Source of the DNA: Dactylorhiza incarnata
Taxonomy: Eukaryota > Streptophyta > Magnoliopsida > Asparagales > Orchidaceae
NCBI GenBank assembly: GCA_033032865.1
Contig: JAWHQI010000257.1
Location: 930,001 to 994,000, forward strand
Reading direction: 5' to 3'
Length of the DNA: 64,000 nt
The notes below the pieces were generated by a model. The model did not search any database, was not told where the DNA came from, and was given only the letters and a program-made list of their open reading frames with translations. How positions within the stretch are numbered: the stretch's first letter is position 1; every line of letters begins with the position of its first letter. A program made the position numbers and the translations under genes. Positions 25,001-40,000 of this stretch are shown piece by piece.

Positions 25001-28000
25001 GAAGGGTCTTTGAGGCCCTCAATTTAGATACTCAGGGCGGTGAGCAGCATCAGTTGATGTGCAGCAGTGACTTCTCAATCTGACTCAAATTCTTTTAATA
25101 GCTTGAGGATTTCTTTAATTGATCAGTGGATGTGCATATTGGGGTCGGGATTCGTAGCGGTGAAGAGTGGTCAGTTAGAATGTATGCATATGGGGGTTGA
25201 ACCATAGACTCGGATACCGTGTTAGAATGTATGCATCAAATCAAAAGCCAATAAGATATCGGGTTCTATATTAATTGCACAAGGCTTACCTAATTTTTCT
25301 CGATGTAGGACTAAATTCTAAACACATGCAAATGAGGATGTTGAAATATGAACAAAATATTTCAAAGAAAAAAATTATTTCCAAGAAAAAAATTTGGGTC
25401 ACAAAAGGTAGATCGTGATAGAAAAGATAGTGCTACTTATTGGCGTAGGGTAGTGTATAACTCATATTTTGTCGAGATCAGAAATACGTAAGAAAGAGAT
25501 CTCAGGTATTCAGTTCGTCGACATTCAGCTCGGCGGCCTCACCTCGGCGGTCTCAGGTATTCACCTCGGCCGCCACAAAGGTATTCACCTCGGCCGCCAC
25601 AAAGGTATTCACCTCGGCTGCCACAAAGGTATCACCTTGGTAGCCTCAGATATTCAACGCGGCAGACTCAGGCATTCAGCTCGACAGCCTCAGGCATTCA
25701 GCTCGGCAGCCTCAGGTATTCAGCTCGGCAGCCTCAAGTATTCAGCTCGGCAGCCTCAGGTATTCAGCTCGGCAGCCTCAGGTATTCAGCTCGGCAGCCT
25801 CAGGTATTCAGCTCGGCAGCCTCAGGTATTCAGCTCGGCAGCCTCAGGTATTCAGCTCGGCAGCCTCAGGTATTCAGCTCGGCAGCCTCAGGTATTCAGC
25901 TCGGCATCCTCAGGTATTCGCCTCGGTAGCCTCAGGTATTCGCCTCGGCAGCCTCAGGTATTCTCCTCGGCAGCCTCAGGTATTCTCCTCGGGAGCCTCA
26001 GGTATTCTCCTCGGGAGCCTCAGGTATTCTCCTCGGGAGCCTCAGGTATTCAGATTGGCAGTCTCTCGGAGACCTCCTCGAGGGGGGTACCATCTATCAT
26101 TACCGATAAATAGGACCAATCGTAACGAGCGAGACAGTTCACACCCTGCGAAGAGTCGCTCATTTGAAGATTTGGCGACCTCGTCTGCCTTCCCCCGAAC
26201 TCACACAACACTTAGTTCAGGAGGGGGAGTTCATATACACTCCTGGATATGCGGCAAGACCTCCACAATGTAATATGACCACCTCGTCTAATAATAAGAT
26301 AGTCACGGCCTCTCTCTTGTTCACTTCATGTCTATGTTCGCAAATTCGGGTGCTAGTAACCTCTGACCATCTTTACGGTCCGAGCTTTGCGAGTCGAGGT
26401 CTCAGTCCTCAAAGAACCAAGATCTCGGTTCCAACATGTATGTTCTAATAGAGCGTCGGGAGACTACTAAGAATACCAATATGAACTAGAAAATAATCAG
26501 GTAACTAAACATGCAACAATGAATACTATAAATAATAAAACACATAATCGCAATCAAGCAGAGATTTTAGTAAGGTCAAGTAATCTAATACACATGCGAG
26601 AGTAATAGGAAACAACAACTTGAACAAACAAAGTCCGGCAAAATAAAACCAAGAACAAACTCATGATGACTACGAGATAGAAGCCTAGGCAAATGCCCGA
26701 TGAGAAACCGGTGCCCTGTGAAGTAACAAAGAAGTGAATCTGGAAAGTCGGGTAAGTTTTGGCGGGTTAGACAGGGGATGCCTCACTGCTGAATGATATT
26801 TCAGCTGGCTGTGGGTGTCGGCAGAAAAGAGAAAGTGGTTGGTGGTGTTTTGCGAGTGACTGGGTGGGTGGCCGATGATTCAGAAATCAATCTTGGGGTT
26901 GGAATAAAGTTTTGGACAGATTTTGGGCTAAATAGAGATTTGGATGTGGAGGGATAGCAGCTAGGAGGGTGCTCGAGGATGGGTTTTTTGCATGGATGAG
27001 GTGTTGGGACGGTAATCTATAGCTAGCCGTCAGAGAAGGGTTACAGGGAGGGCGGAAACAGAGAATTAAGAGTAGACGTGGCTGGATGGGTGATGAGGAT
27101 CAGGGATCGCGAGAGGGTCGACCGTTATCAAAACCCACATGGGTCCTTGTACACCATAGGCCAAGTTGGGATCGTCGTATTGATGATCCGAGCCCGTGGT
27201 CGCGTTCAGAGCGACTACGGGTTACTTCTATGTATTTTTATTTCATGTATAATTAGGGGGTTGAAGTTCTGGATACACCGTCCATAGTGACTTCTAAATC
27301 TATAAATAGGAATCCAGGGGTTGATTTTCAGACACTGTAGAATTTGGACATTTTCGAGTTGGTGTGATCTCCCCATGACGTCGATTCCATGGAACTCTAG
27401 ATATCGAAGACTAGAACCATCTCCCCCTTCCCCTTGGCCAACCCTCACCTCTCCTCCACCTTCTCTGAACGCCGAAAACCACCACTTAGGGTGATGGCAG
27501 CCACCTGAACTGCCAAAAACAACCCACTATCTCATATAACCATGATACATACCTTTTTTCAATCGCGTATTGACAACAAAATAGTCGTTACTGGATGTGT
27601 GTAAGAACCGACGCTAGCTGTAACCACAAGCATATGTCCTGTGGTCGGGAGTTGCGATAACTGTTACCGCAGCATATGTCGTGTGATCGGGAGTTGCGAT
27701 AACTGTTACCGCAGCATATGTCGTGTGGTCGGGAGTTGCGATAACTGTTACCGCAGCATATGTCGTGGGGTCGGGAGTTGCAATAATTGTTACTGATAAT
27801 TGAAGCGCTCTTACTTTAATTTTAATCGGATCTTGCGTGTGTTTTTAACGCCAAATCTCAAACGTGAATGACTGTGTACTCTATTAATAATTTGATGACT
27901 TATTATAATTATACATCGGATAACTGTTTCCGCATTGCATCATTATTAGGTTTTCCCCACAACACACGCATATTCATTAGAGTTTCTCATAATGCACACT

Positions 28001-31000
28001 CATTATATTTAGCATGCGCATATGGGTAGTTACAAAGAAAGGATAGGTTGATTAATGTTGTACTTTAGTTGGTTTGGATGAGGAGTTAGTAGGGAAGGTG
28101 GTAGTTATAATTAATGGGGTAAGTTATTTAGTGGTTAAGTGGTAGAATGGTAGTGGAAGGGGGTTACTAGGTAGTTATGTGAAAGTGGGGAGGAGGGGGA
28201 GGTGGTGGTGGTTGACGGCCAACCTAGGTGTTGGATGGTGGTCGAAGGGGGAAGAGGACGGGAATGGGTGGCAGGAAATGGGATGGATGGTAGTTTGTCT
28301 TGGCTGGCCAGGTAGAGGGAGGGGGAGATGTGCCCAAGCGTCGCATTCGGGCTCCTGCTTCGGCACCGGTGATAAAAATTAGGAGTTTCTCTCAAACATT
28401 CAATGTCCATCAAATGAGGATTCTATCTCTATATATAAACTAAGGAGTCATGATCGGTTATGGTTCTCCAATCATAGTGGCTTCCAATACATGTGAATAA
28501 AAATCTGAAAAAAAAAAACATAAGAATATTAAAATTCTTAATTCCGCCCGCTTGAAATGAAAAGTCTCGATTGTTACTGTCACTTCATCAGCCGGCACGT
28601 GCAAACCCTTACAAGTAGTGTGGCGTGATTCTCATCACTTACCATGATATTATAAATGGAGGATCTTGTACGAAATTTAACAGGATATAAAGTCCAAGTG
28701 ACAAACAAATAAAAAACATGTCACAAAAATGAAATAAACAATTTTAGTGCGTTGAAGTTTTGCACTTCGATCCTTGCTACAATAATCATCCAAACGAGAT
28801 ATATTTTTCAACTATAAAGAGTTCAAGAATACAAAGCTAATTGACACGCTTAGCACGAGCATCAGGGTCTATTCTCACCGTCATCAGTTATAAGATCATA
28901 ATTAATTATAGGATCGTCATCTAGATAATTGGATCTCATCATAGTTCAGCGTGTTTTTTCATATTTGCTATGTATTTTATATTATTTTAATGACATTTAA
29001 TAATTGTTAAATAACCTGATCGGATGATGTGAGAGACACTAAATGCAATTAACATAATCCACCTCTAATTATACTAGGTTATGAGAGATTGATAGTTGGA
29101 TTCCTCATTGAAGTCGCCACTCACGACGTGGGTGTCGAAGCCCACGTTCTTTCCTACCAGAGGTGTCGGTGCCTCCCTCGCCACCGCCATCCTAGCTCAG
29201 GTACCTTGTGTTGTCCACTAACTCGCATCCCCTTCTCACTGCGATCCCCCGCAGCCAACCCCAACTCCAAGCACAATCCCTAACCATTGTTGACTTGTCT
29301 TCTCCTCCCGAGCTCCCTTGAAAACTCCAACTACTCCTTATTGCTACCACCATAGGCCCCCAATCCCTTCGAAGACCACCGCACCTCTCCCAACTGCACC
29401 ACAAGCCCCAACCCTTCATTGACCAGCATACCCCTTCCAAGCCCCTCAGAGAGGCATTGTGGCTCCCTCCAAACATTTTCCATCCCCTGGCCCTACCCCA
29501 CCCCTCCGACCCTCCTCTCTATCGATAGACGATTTTCCACTTCATCCTCTATTACTACAGCCGACACCAACATCACCACCTCCGATTCCTATTCCACACC
29601 TAGTACTCAGTGGTCTTTAGTTGTTTTCATTTTTTTCTGCATTGTAATGTATTTCAACATTTTCTAAGTGATATCAAGTTGTATTACATCTGTCACACTT
29701 TTATTTGATTGGATGTGTATGATTTATTTACTCAGAAGATAATTTCATTGGCTCTCTTTGCTTGCAATTATTAGTTGTATCCTAGATTGAGATCTTTGCA
29801 ATTAATTGTTATTTTTGTATAAGTTTAAAGCCAATTTAATTAATGCAATGTAATGTCAATAATTTTGTTGTATTGACACATTGAGGTGATTCGCATTAGG
29901 ATCGGTTAGTTATTGATCATGCTCATTGAATGCGTGCCTTCCTTTAGGTCGGTGTTGAAACATATAGTCATGTCTTGCGACCTAATGTTGATATTGTTCT
30001 TGCTATTAAAATCATATATCTCAGAATTATGACATTTCTTGCAATACTCTGTTTGAATACATAATTTTACTTATTTGGGTCATTTCGCCTCCTCCAGGAA
30101 CAAACCCTAGTAAAAAATGTAAGAAACGTGTATATGGAAAATTTGAAATTTCTTCATGATCTTGAAGTACCACAGTTATCTTCCATCACTCCGAAAACGA
30201 TATACCTTCTCAATCAAGTCTAGTACATCTTGGTTATCTATAAACTCTATGTAACTCCAATTTATCTCTTCCTTTGTATACTCCTCTTGCTCCATTTTGA
30301 AGACGTGCTGCATAAATGTCAGAGAACTTATTTTCAGAGAAATCAATGTAATACAAAACTTCAGAAAACCATAGAAGATCAAACTAACCTGGTTGAAATG
30401 CTGTTGCAACTTCTCGTTTGTAAAGTTGATACAGAATTGTTCAAAACTATTCCACATATGTGTAAATTAGTGGTAAGAGTATTTCAATGTCAGCACTTTA
30501 TGTCGAAATTTTTTCACATCTTTGTAATATATTACCTGTTGCATTTAAAACTCTCAAAGCCATAGATATCAAGAACCCCAATCAGTGACTTTGAATTTGG
30601 ATCCTGACCAATCGAAACATTGATTTTCTCAACTAACCTGTTTAATGACGTATCAGCAGTTATACTTAATCACATTACTCTATCATTATTTTTGCAGTCA
30701 TGCGCCTTACATGGCACAATGTCATGGTAAGATTTTATAATGGTCGATGCAAGTCATTACCAATCAAAAAGGCGAGAATACAACGTCTTTGCAAAACCAT
30801 CCCTGCTGACGATTGCAGAAGCAGGGTCAAGGGTTCTAGTGATAATTTCTTCTGGTGTCACCATCACACGCCTAATAAGTGCATCTTCCAGTCCCTGGGC
30901 ATCACACCTGCAATGAGAAATAGATTAGAGAAGGTCGGACTTTTAGAAATGCGAAAATCACAAAAAAAGAAAAGTATCAAACAACAGAAAAGAAATCAGG

Positions 31001-34000
31001 ACATACATAAGAAGTTCAGCTGCAGTCTTAAGATGGAATCTTGACTTGTCATTCTTGACGACAGATGAATCTATTTCATCCCCTTTCGCAAAATCAATAT
31101 TGCCTAAATGAAGAATAGCAGCAACCACTCTGAATATTGCTTCCTGAAGAAAACAATTTCAATAATATGAACTGATAAATAGAAAACATACAACTACAGA
31201 AAATTTAGACATAATTTCGTAATATTAGCCTTAGAATAAATAATTTAACCTGCTCGCTCTCATTGATTCCAACTATATCCATGGCCCTTATAGTAGCAAG
31301 GTATTCAAGAGAATCATCAACTCCATCCAATTCATAACAATCAGACTGATTTAGATAGTGAAATGATTGTGGACTTGTCAACTTATATTTATCTTTTATC
31401 TGCAAATATACAAGAAATACTTTTGAATGATAAGATTTTTGCACAAGGCCCAAACAACACAGACAATACAATATCAAAAGGTAAACATGGTTTGCTTAAG
31501 CACCTCCTGGGGAGCTGCACAAATAAGGTAAAAGCAGTGGTAGTTCCTTTCAGGAGTGTTGATTTGACAAACACGAGATCTTTCAAGCAAGTAGGTCCTT
31601 ATTGCAGCACCAGATATTCTCCCACTCTTGTCAAATTGTATCTCGACAAACTTGCCGAAGCGGCTTCATTGCATGCCATCAATAAAGTCGGGCAGTTACA
31701 AATAGTAAGATATACGAAGTTTGCATGGAGGGAAATGAAAAGGAAAATGTTTAACATATAAAAAAACTACTACAATGTCAGACTTTACAACCAATAGATA
31801 AAATACCCCATGATCCGGTTGAATATAAAAGCCTTAAAGAAAAAAAGTATCAATATGACCTACCTTGAGTTGTTATTTCTAACAGTTTTAGCATTCCCAA
31901 ATGCTTCAAGGACTGGATTGGACTGAAAGTTAGAAAGCATAAAATTTTAAGTCAAAATAAATGGGATAATTTTCAGTAAAAATGGAAGAAGAGAGATGGT
32001 ATTCATGGAACATGAATTGCATCATTCAAAATACATAGATCTTTTACTTACTTCCAAAACTTGCTGTTCAACCGTTCTTCCTTCTACTCCAGATCGACCA
32101 CCCAAATAAGCAAGATATCTCATAAGCATCTTTGTTGTTTCAGTTTTACCAGCACCACTTTCTCCACTGACCAAAATGGAATTGCTCTTTCCTTCATTAA
32201 TCATTGCCCTATATTCTTGCAGAAAAACATACATCAGCAGAAATTGTACAAGATACTTGTAGTTTCTTTAAAGATCACAAACCAAGAAGAGTTACCAGTA
32301 AGCAACATCTGCAACTGCAAAAACATGGGGACTTAGCTCTCCAAGCCCTGCACCCTTATACTGCCCCATCATGTGGGTGTCATACAGATGAGGCAATCTT
32401 TGAAAAGGGTTTACTGCAATTAATATGTTGCCTGTATATGTCTGAAAGCTCAAAATGAAAATGTGTCACAAAGCCTATCTGGTGTTCTAGACAATACTGA
32501 CATAAAACTGAGACAAAATTAAATGTGTTACATAGATCTCATTGAGTTCATATCTCGCGGCCAAATTTTGAAGCACACCAGGTTCATGCAAATATGATAA
32601 TCTTGTCATATCATCTACTCCTCCAGGAGGAGCTTCTGTATCCTTGGGAAAAACCTTTGAAACATTTGCAACGATCTACATGGAAGAATTCAGAAGAAAA
32701 AAATTATTACAGATTCAGATGAAACCTAAATCCTACAAAATGTTATTAAAGGAAATGTGAAGTTCTACCCCTTAACCATCTTAGTATAGCAATTAACTAT
32801 TCTTTCAAAAATCTTTATCTACAACTTCTTGACCATGTACTTCTAGTCCACATTCCTTCCTAATCCTTTGAAATTATAATATTAATTGTTCATGTCAAAG
32901 ACTGAAATTCATTAAAAAATAAAGGTAGGCCACTTATCTATATATATATATAATAGAGTAGTGTATACAAGAATACTAACACTCTCCCTCAAATTGGGCA
33001 TGTTATACCAATTCATACCCAACTTGCTAATTAAGCTACAAAAACTACTTTCATTTAATCATTTAGTAAGAACGTCGGCAAGTTATCCTTCTGATGGAAT
33101 GAACGGAATACAAATGAGCCCCTTCGCAATACTCTCGTTGATAAAATGTATATCCACTTCAACATGCTTTGTGTGGCCATGTTGGACATGATTATGAGCA
33201 ATACTGATGGATGTCTTGTTGTCACAATATAAGTTTATCGGATTGTCTTCAAAAATGCTGATTTCTAACAATAATGTGCGAAGCAACATTCCTCCACATA
33301 TTCCATGAGTCATAACTCTCAACTCAGCCTATGCACTGGATTGAGCCACCACAGGTTGCTTCTTGCTTCTCCACTGACAAGGTTTCCCCCAACAAAAGAG
33401 CAGTACTCTTACGTAAACCGTGTATCATCAACTGATCCAGCCCAGTCAACATCAGAATAGACCTCAATCTTCAACGTGTCATTATGAGTGAATAAGATAC
33501 GCTTTCCTGACGACATTTCGAGGTAACGCGGGATTCTAGATACAACGGCCAAGTGTTTAGTTCTCGGTGAGTGCATATACTGACTAACCACTCTCACTGC
33601 ATATACCACATCTAGATGAGTATGGGATAGATAAATCAACTCTCCAACAAGCCTCTGGCGGCCAACCACATCTTCTATAAGCTCTCCATCATCCTTTCCA
33701 AGCCAATGATTGGATTACTCCGATGTAGTGACAGGTTTGCACCCACTCATGTCTGACTGTTCTAATAGATCTAATAGTAATACATACTTCATCTGTGAAA
33801 TAAATATGGCATGTCTTGATCTTGCAACCTCAATGCCTAGAAAATATTTTAGTTTTCCTCCTCAAACTCTTTTGCCAGCTTTCCTTTGAGGATAGTAATC
33901 TCTTCGGTATCATCCCCAGTTATCACAATATCATCTACATATAAGATAAGAGTTGTCAACTTTCCCTTCGTCTAATAAATAGAGTGTGCTCGGCATTACT

Positions 34001-37000
34001 CTAAGTATACCCAAAAGAGATCATTACCTTGTGGAATCTACCAAACCATGCTCTCGGGGTTGTTACAATCCATATAGAGTTTTGTTTAGTTGCATACTTT
34101 TCCTTCAAAATCACTTGGGGCAAATCCATAAGGTATAGATATCTAAACCTCATCTTCCAGTTCACCATGGAAAAATGCGGTTTTTTACATCCAACTGTTA
34201 AGGTTCCACTCTTTACATGCAACAAATGATAACAGAACCTATACCGAGTTCATCTTGGACAAGGGGGCCAATGTATTTTGCGAATCAATCGCATGAGCTT
34301 GAGTATATCCTTTGGCCACCAATCGTACTTTATAACGTTCAATTATCCCTTTAGCTTTTTGTTTTATTACAAAAACCCATTTGCACCCTACGGTTCTTTT
34401 CACATAAAGATCCATCGGTTCCCATGTACTAATTTTTCCTGCGCCTGCAATTCTATCATAGCATTCTTTCACTTTGTATGTTGGAGTGCCTCATGTCGTA
34501 TAGCAGTAATCGCGATAGAGGATAAAGAGGAAATAAATGTTTGATGTGATGTGGTTAAAGAGACATAAGAAACATATTTAGACAATGGATGTTCGGTACT
34601 CTTACCTTCACATAGGTTGATAGGCAACTGTGCATGAGTCGAGGCGAGGCCGGGATTGATTCTGATATGGGAGGATGAGCCAGTGTTGTCGAGTCCTTGC
34701 TTCTCCTAGTATAAACTAGCATGAGATTTGTCTTTGGTGGAGGAGGTATAATCTCCCCTTGGCTAGGAATATTATGGGATGGCATGATATACGGTGGAGC
34801 GATTGACAATGGGAGAGTGGGAAGACACTTCCAATATAGGTGAAGACTGCCCCGGAAGAGAGGCCTCATAGTAAGGATCAGCTTCTCGAAAGGTAACATC
34901 CATAGAGACAAAAATTCTCTTGGTTGGAGGATGGTAGTATTTATAGCCCTTGTGAGTAGGAGAGTATCAAATGAAGACACACTGAAGGGCACGAGGGTCA
35001 AGTTTTGAGTGTGCAATGTTATAGATATGAACAAAGCACGCGCACCCACAGATTTTTGGGGTAAGGTGAGTAGAAGAGAAACTCAATGTATGAACAAGAG
35101 TCATGTTCCCTAAAATACGAGTAGGTAGGCAATAATAAGAACAACATCTCCCCAATAGTATCGAGAAAGATGCATGGTAAAGAGGACGCATCAATGTATT
35201 CACGGCTATTGTTACTACGAAGGATTATAACGGTGGCACCAAACTGGGTAGAAATCATGATATGACATTTTTTTTAACGAAGGAAAGACCTCATTTTTAT
35301 GGTGCAACAAATAAACCCAAATGGTTCGTAAAAAACAATCAATGAATGTAACAAACCATTTATAACTAGAAATAGAAGCAACGGGGCAAGGCCCCCGCAC
35401 ATCAAAGTGAATAACAACAAAGGGAATAGTAGATGGTAATGGAGAATGCATAAAAGAAACACACTTATGTTTTGCTAATTTGCATACATCACGGTGAATG
35501 TTCTGTAAGACATGAGAAGAGAAACTAGGAAATAAAAATCTCATGGAGGCAGCGGATGGATGGCCCAGACGACGATGCCAATAGTCCAACGATGGAATCT
35601 GAGAGACATGCAGGGGTTGGGCTGAAGTAGTAGGATCAAACACATAAAGACCGTCAAGCATCCTACCAGAGTCAATCACCTTCTTCATCTGTAGGTCCTG
35701 AAAGATACAATGAGAGGGGAAAAGGTAATTGAGCATTGCATGCAGTTAGTCAAGTGACTAACAGTTAACAAATTTTGAGTAAAGCTTGGTGCATGAAGGA
35801 CATGCGTTAAAGTAAGAGAAGAAAGGGGAATGGATCATTTTCCAATAATATAGGAAAGAGATAAATTCACAATGCGTACTTCTTCTTTGTCAAATTGTCG
35901 GAAGTAAGAAACAAAACATGATGAGGAGCCAATTATATGATCTGTAGCTTCAGAATCAATAATCCAATGAAGAAATGAGTGCACAGTAGAGGAGTGGGCA
36001 CTTGGAATACCTGTGCGGGCAAAGAAGGGCAGTTCAGAAGAAGGCTCAATATAGAGATCGTGTATCATCCTGCGGAAGACTGGTATTTCCTCAGCGGAGA
36101 GAGAACTGGGCACTGTGATGGAGTCAGAACTAGAATTCCCCACATTAATATCTTCAAAACTTTCAGTCAGATAAGCGGCACGGTTGGGACAAGGTCCCCT
36201 ACCCTGGAATTTCCCATGGTCACGGCCTCCACATACAGTAGGTCCTCTTCAATAGGGGGGAGGGGACCATGGAGCTTAAAGCAGGTCTCCCGGGTATGTC
36301 GAGTTTTACCAAAGTGGTCACAAACAAGATGATCTTTACTCGTAATCCATGGTTTGAAATCTCGTAAAGAGTGTCCTCCTGAGTTCGAGTATGTAATAAG
36401 AGCAGAGTCGTCTTCTGCATGTTGAGGTAGCCATGACTGTCTACGATCATATTCCTGTTGAATAAAACTATAAACTCAGGTAAGGAAGGAACGAGTATGC
36501 GACCCAGAATCAGCACAATGATATGATCAAAATCCCTATGAAGACGGTGTAAGAACTCGAGCATACGGTTGCGGTCTTCCCGCGCCCTAAAGAGAAGCTT
36601 GTCACCATGTTAGCAATGTAAGGGAATCAAAGTGATCATATTCTTGATATAATTGAGAGAACTTGGAATAGTAGGCAAATGGAGGATGATCGCCATGGCA
36701 AAGGAGAAAGATGTTCTTTCTGATTTGAAATGTCTGGGCGGAATTCCCTTTTCTAGAGTAAGTGGACTCAACCTCTTCTAAATATCAGCGGTGGTGTCAA
36801 GGAACAAATAGTTGCGACTCCAGTATCGAGTTTATAAGCCAGGGCATGACTAGTGAGTTCTCACCCCCAAGTAGCAGTATCGTGTTCGGGTTCTTTTATG
36901 CTCTCATTTACATAACCAAACATCTTCCGGCTCTTAGTGCCCAAGTAATGGACCTCGACCAAAACAAGTAATCCATATTGTTGAGGCGAATAATCATAAT

Positions 37001-40000
37001 CTGAGGGGCATTATGATCATGATTAACCCGAGTAGATCCAGCGGGAGTCGATCGGTCCCTAGAATCAAAAAAATCTGACATATCTAACAACGATATGGGA
37101 TAAGAGAAACTTGGGATTAAATAAAATCACAAAATACCCGTTGAACGGTCGCCGGAAAACAAACCGAAAAATCACCGGAACTATAAGAGAATGATAAACC
37201 TCTCATTAGGGTTGGCCAAGTCTCTGGAACGCATCATTCTAAAGGTTTGAAGGCCATAGAAGAGCCCATTGATTGGGAGAGACATTTTTTTCTCAAACAA
37301 GAGGGAAAAATACTCAAAACCTAGATCTTAAATCTACAAAGATTCAACCAATAAATCCAAAGATCCCTTTAGTATGACATAGGGAGGAGAGATACGAAGT
37401 TGTGGAAGAAAACTATAGTGGATCCGACGGTCGGAATGGGCTCAGCACCCCATTCCGATCGATCGACGCCGATCAACGCAGCGGGCGGGAGAACGCAACA
37501 GCTGGGTTTTCTCGCTGGAAGAGGCTTCTGTGTCGACTGGAAGGGAAGGGTATGAAGCTTAGCAAGTGATCGGAGGATCGATCGGTGCTCGGAAAATGGA
37601 GAAACGGCGATAGCGAAAGACGGGCAGAAGTGTAGACGGGTGAAGTCTATTTCGGCTCTGATATCATGTCAAAGAATGAAATTCATTAAAAATAAAGGTA
37701 AGTCACTCCTCTATATATATAATAGAGTAGTGTATACAACAATACTAACATTTTATTAACAGATCTTGTACCTTCTTGATGAGCCTAGCTACCAAATTTA
37801 TGGGGAAGCTCAATTAGAGTAAGATGTGGGGTATCTAATCATGAAAACTAATATTGCACAATTGCACATTTATTTTATCTACCATGTTTAACACAATATT
37901 CTTTTAGTTGCGGACTTTTTTGCATTTATCATTTTCTAACCCTAGCTATAAAGGGCATGGGATTGTTGTCATGTAGGATATTTTCTTAAAATTAAGTTTT
38001 GAGGGGTTTAACCCTTGTTCTCCTCATCGACCGCCATCAGGTAGTATCAAAGAGGGTTTCCTGCCTAATCGTTGAAAAGCTTGATCGCTGGAAATTAACG
38101 ATCGTTCTCACAAGTGATTCCTCTGTTCTCCATTGTCACTCACGAGACTAGTATCTCAAAGCCAAGCACAACCATTATGAAGTCCCAAAATAGTCATTAT
38201 ACAAACGAAACCCACAAGTAAATGAAGCTCAAGAGACAACTCCAACGAAACTAGATATTGTAAGCCATGACTTCGACCACGACCAGCCTCAGCTTTGATG
38301 ACCCTTTTCCTGCTCGACACCTCCACAAGATTCAACAACGAGACTATAGGGCTTGACCATGACTTTCGCCCTCTCCAACACCTCCATCTACCCCAATTCT
38401 ATAACATAGATTCCTTTCTACTCCATTGAAGCAAACATTGCCTCTTGTGTGTTCGATGAGAGCCTTAACATGTTCAACGAGGTTGTGACAAACTATTTTC
38501 TCCATCCATGTGTCACTCTTCTTTCATACCAATTGTATCTTAGTAACATCTTTGGTCAATCTTATCAATAAAATAAATCTACCATCATATCAATACACTA
38601 GAATTGCATATATCACACCCCCCAAAATAACTAGCATTAAAAATTTAGATTTTGAAAATAACCGTGCCCCCAATTCAGTGAACTAGACAGCTTAAAAAAG
38701 ACAAATTCAGTGAAACTATAAGGAAAGACATGATGTATTTAGGCATTACTGAGATTACGATTAAAATAGAGCACAATGGCGACAAAGGATCAATATAGCC
38801 GACCATACTATAGTGGGATAAAGGTTTGACTGTTGTTGTTGTTAGTCTCGTAGTGGCATCAATCCATTTGTTACATTTTTGCAGCATTGGACCTCCGATA
38901 TGAAGCCATTATCTCGGGCAATGAAGATAATTTTGAGCAAGGCGCACATAGGCGCACGCCAATGCGCTCCTGGGGCACCTCGCCCGCCTCTGCCTTGCAG
39001 AGGAGAGGCCCGGTGCGCCTGGGGCGCCCAACGCCTAGGAGCGCGCCTTAATAACATAGACTGCATGAGGTTCGGTACAATGTACAATCACTTCAAGTTT
39101 TGACACGGTGGAAGCTCAAAGGATGCCCGGACAAGAAAATAACACAGCTCCAACTCTGAATAAGCGGGGTTCACATGATGATGAGATTGAAGCCTTAAGA
39201 AGAAAGTTGAAAGCACTCAAATCTCGATTGCAAGAACGACAAACTGAGCAAGAGGATGATGAACAAGGCCCTGAAATGTCCTTTGAGAACCCTTTTGTGA
39301 TAGGATTCATCATAAGAAGCCCCAGGATGGAATCAGAGTACGTGGGTGGTCTATTTTTTAAAACTTAAAAAAAAGTTGAAGCTTGTTGCCTTGAGGTTGA
39401 AAGGTCAAGTCTCACCTTGGTAAAAACAACTGAAGAAAACCTGATAGAGGCGAGGCTAGTCGAAGATCACGGATTGGAAAAGCATAAAGAAGAAGTTGAG
39501 CGGGCGGTTTTGTCATTCAACTACACGGAATCCCTTTACTAGTGCCTTCAAAACCTTTGCCAGCGGAGCAAAATTGTGGATGACTATACAAAGGTTTCCT
39601 GCCAACTCCTATCGAGGAATGAATTGTTGGAGATTGAAGAGCAACAAGTTGCTAGATATTTGGGAGGATTGCGTCAGTCCATATAGAACTCCTTCAGTTT
39701 GTTCTCATTTTGGAGCATCTTTGAGGCCTACCAACGAGTTATTGTTGGAAATAAATAGAAATTAAACTCGCAGCATTCGGAGATTGAGCTAGTTTGGCGA
39801 AGAAACCTCCATTCGGATCCCTGGAATTGGAATTAGGGCAGCAGAATTCCAATTCCAGTGTTTGGATGTAAGGAATTCCCTCGGAATTGGAATGGGACCA
39901 ATTCCATGGAATTCGGTTTTATACTATGGCCAATTCTTAGGGGTAGAGACAGATATTGCATATTTTTGGTCGAAAGCCCTACCCTGATATTTCCTCGCGT

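Larger units (their letters stand above)
32893..37750 (-). mobile_element. Decayed full-length Ty1/copia with very short LTRs
   Basis: LTRs 32893-32981 (89 bp) and 37667-37750 (84 bp), both TGTCAAAGA...ACTAACA in plus coordinates. PBS-like TGATATCAGAGC adjoins the right LTR and a purine tract TTTGAGGGAGAG the left one. All domains occur in order on the minus strand: gag (about 37090-36220), protease, GAG-pre-integrase (WHRRLGHPS, about 35620), integrase, RT, RNase H. No matching target site duplication was found. It lies in the same orientation as the myosin gene. Confidence 0.9.

Noticed and set aside
25469..26113. 214-codon open frame with repetitive Ser/Arg/Gln-rich protein
   Set aside because: Entirely produced by the 22-bp minisatellite, which is free of stops in all frames; no start context or conserved domain.
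36220..37090. Separate host genes from scattered minus-strand frames
   Set aside because: They fall in order inside the copia element between its LTRs and match gag landmarks.
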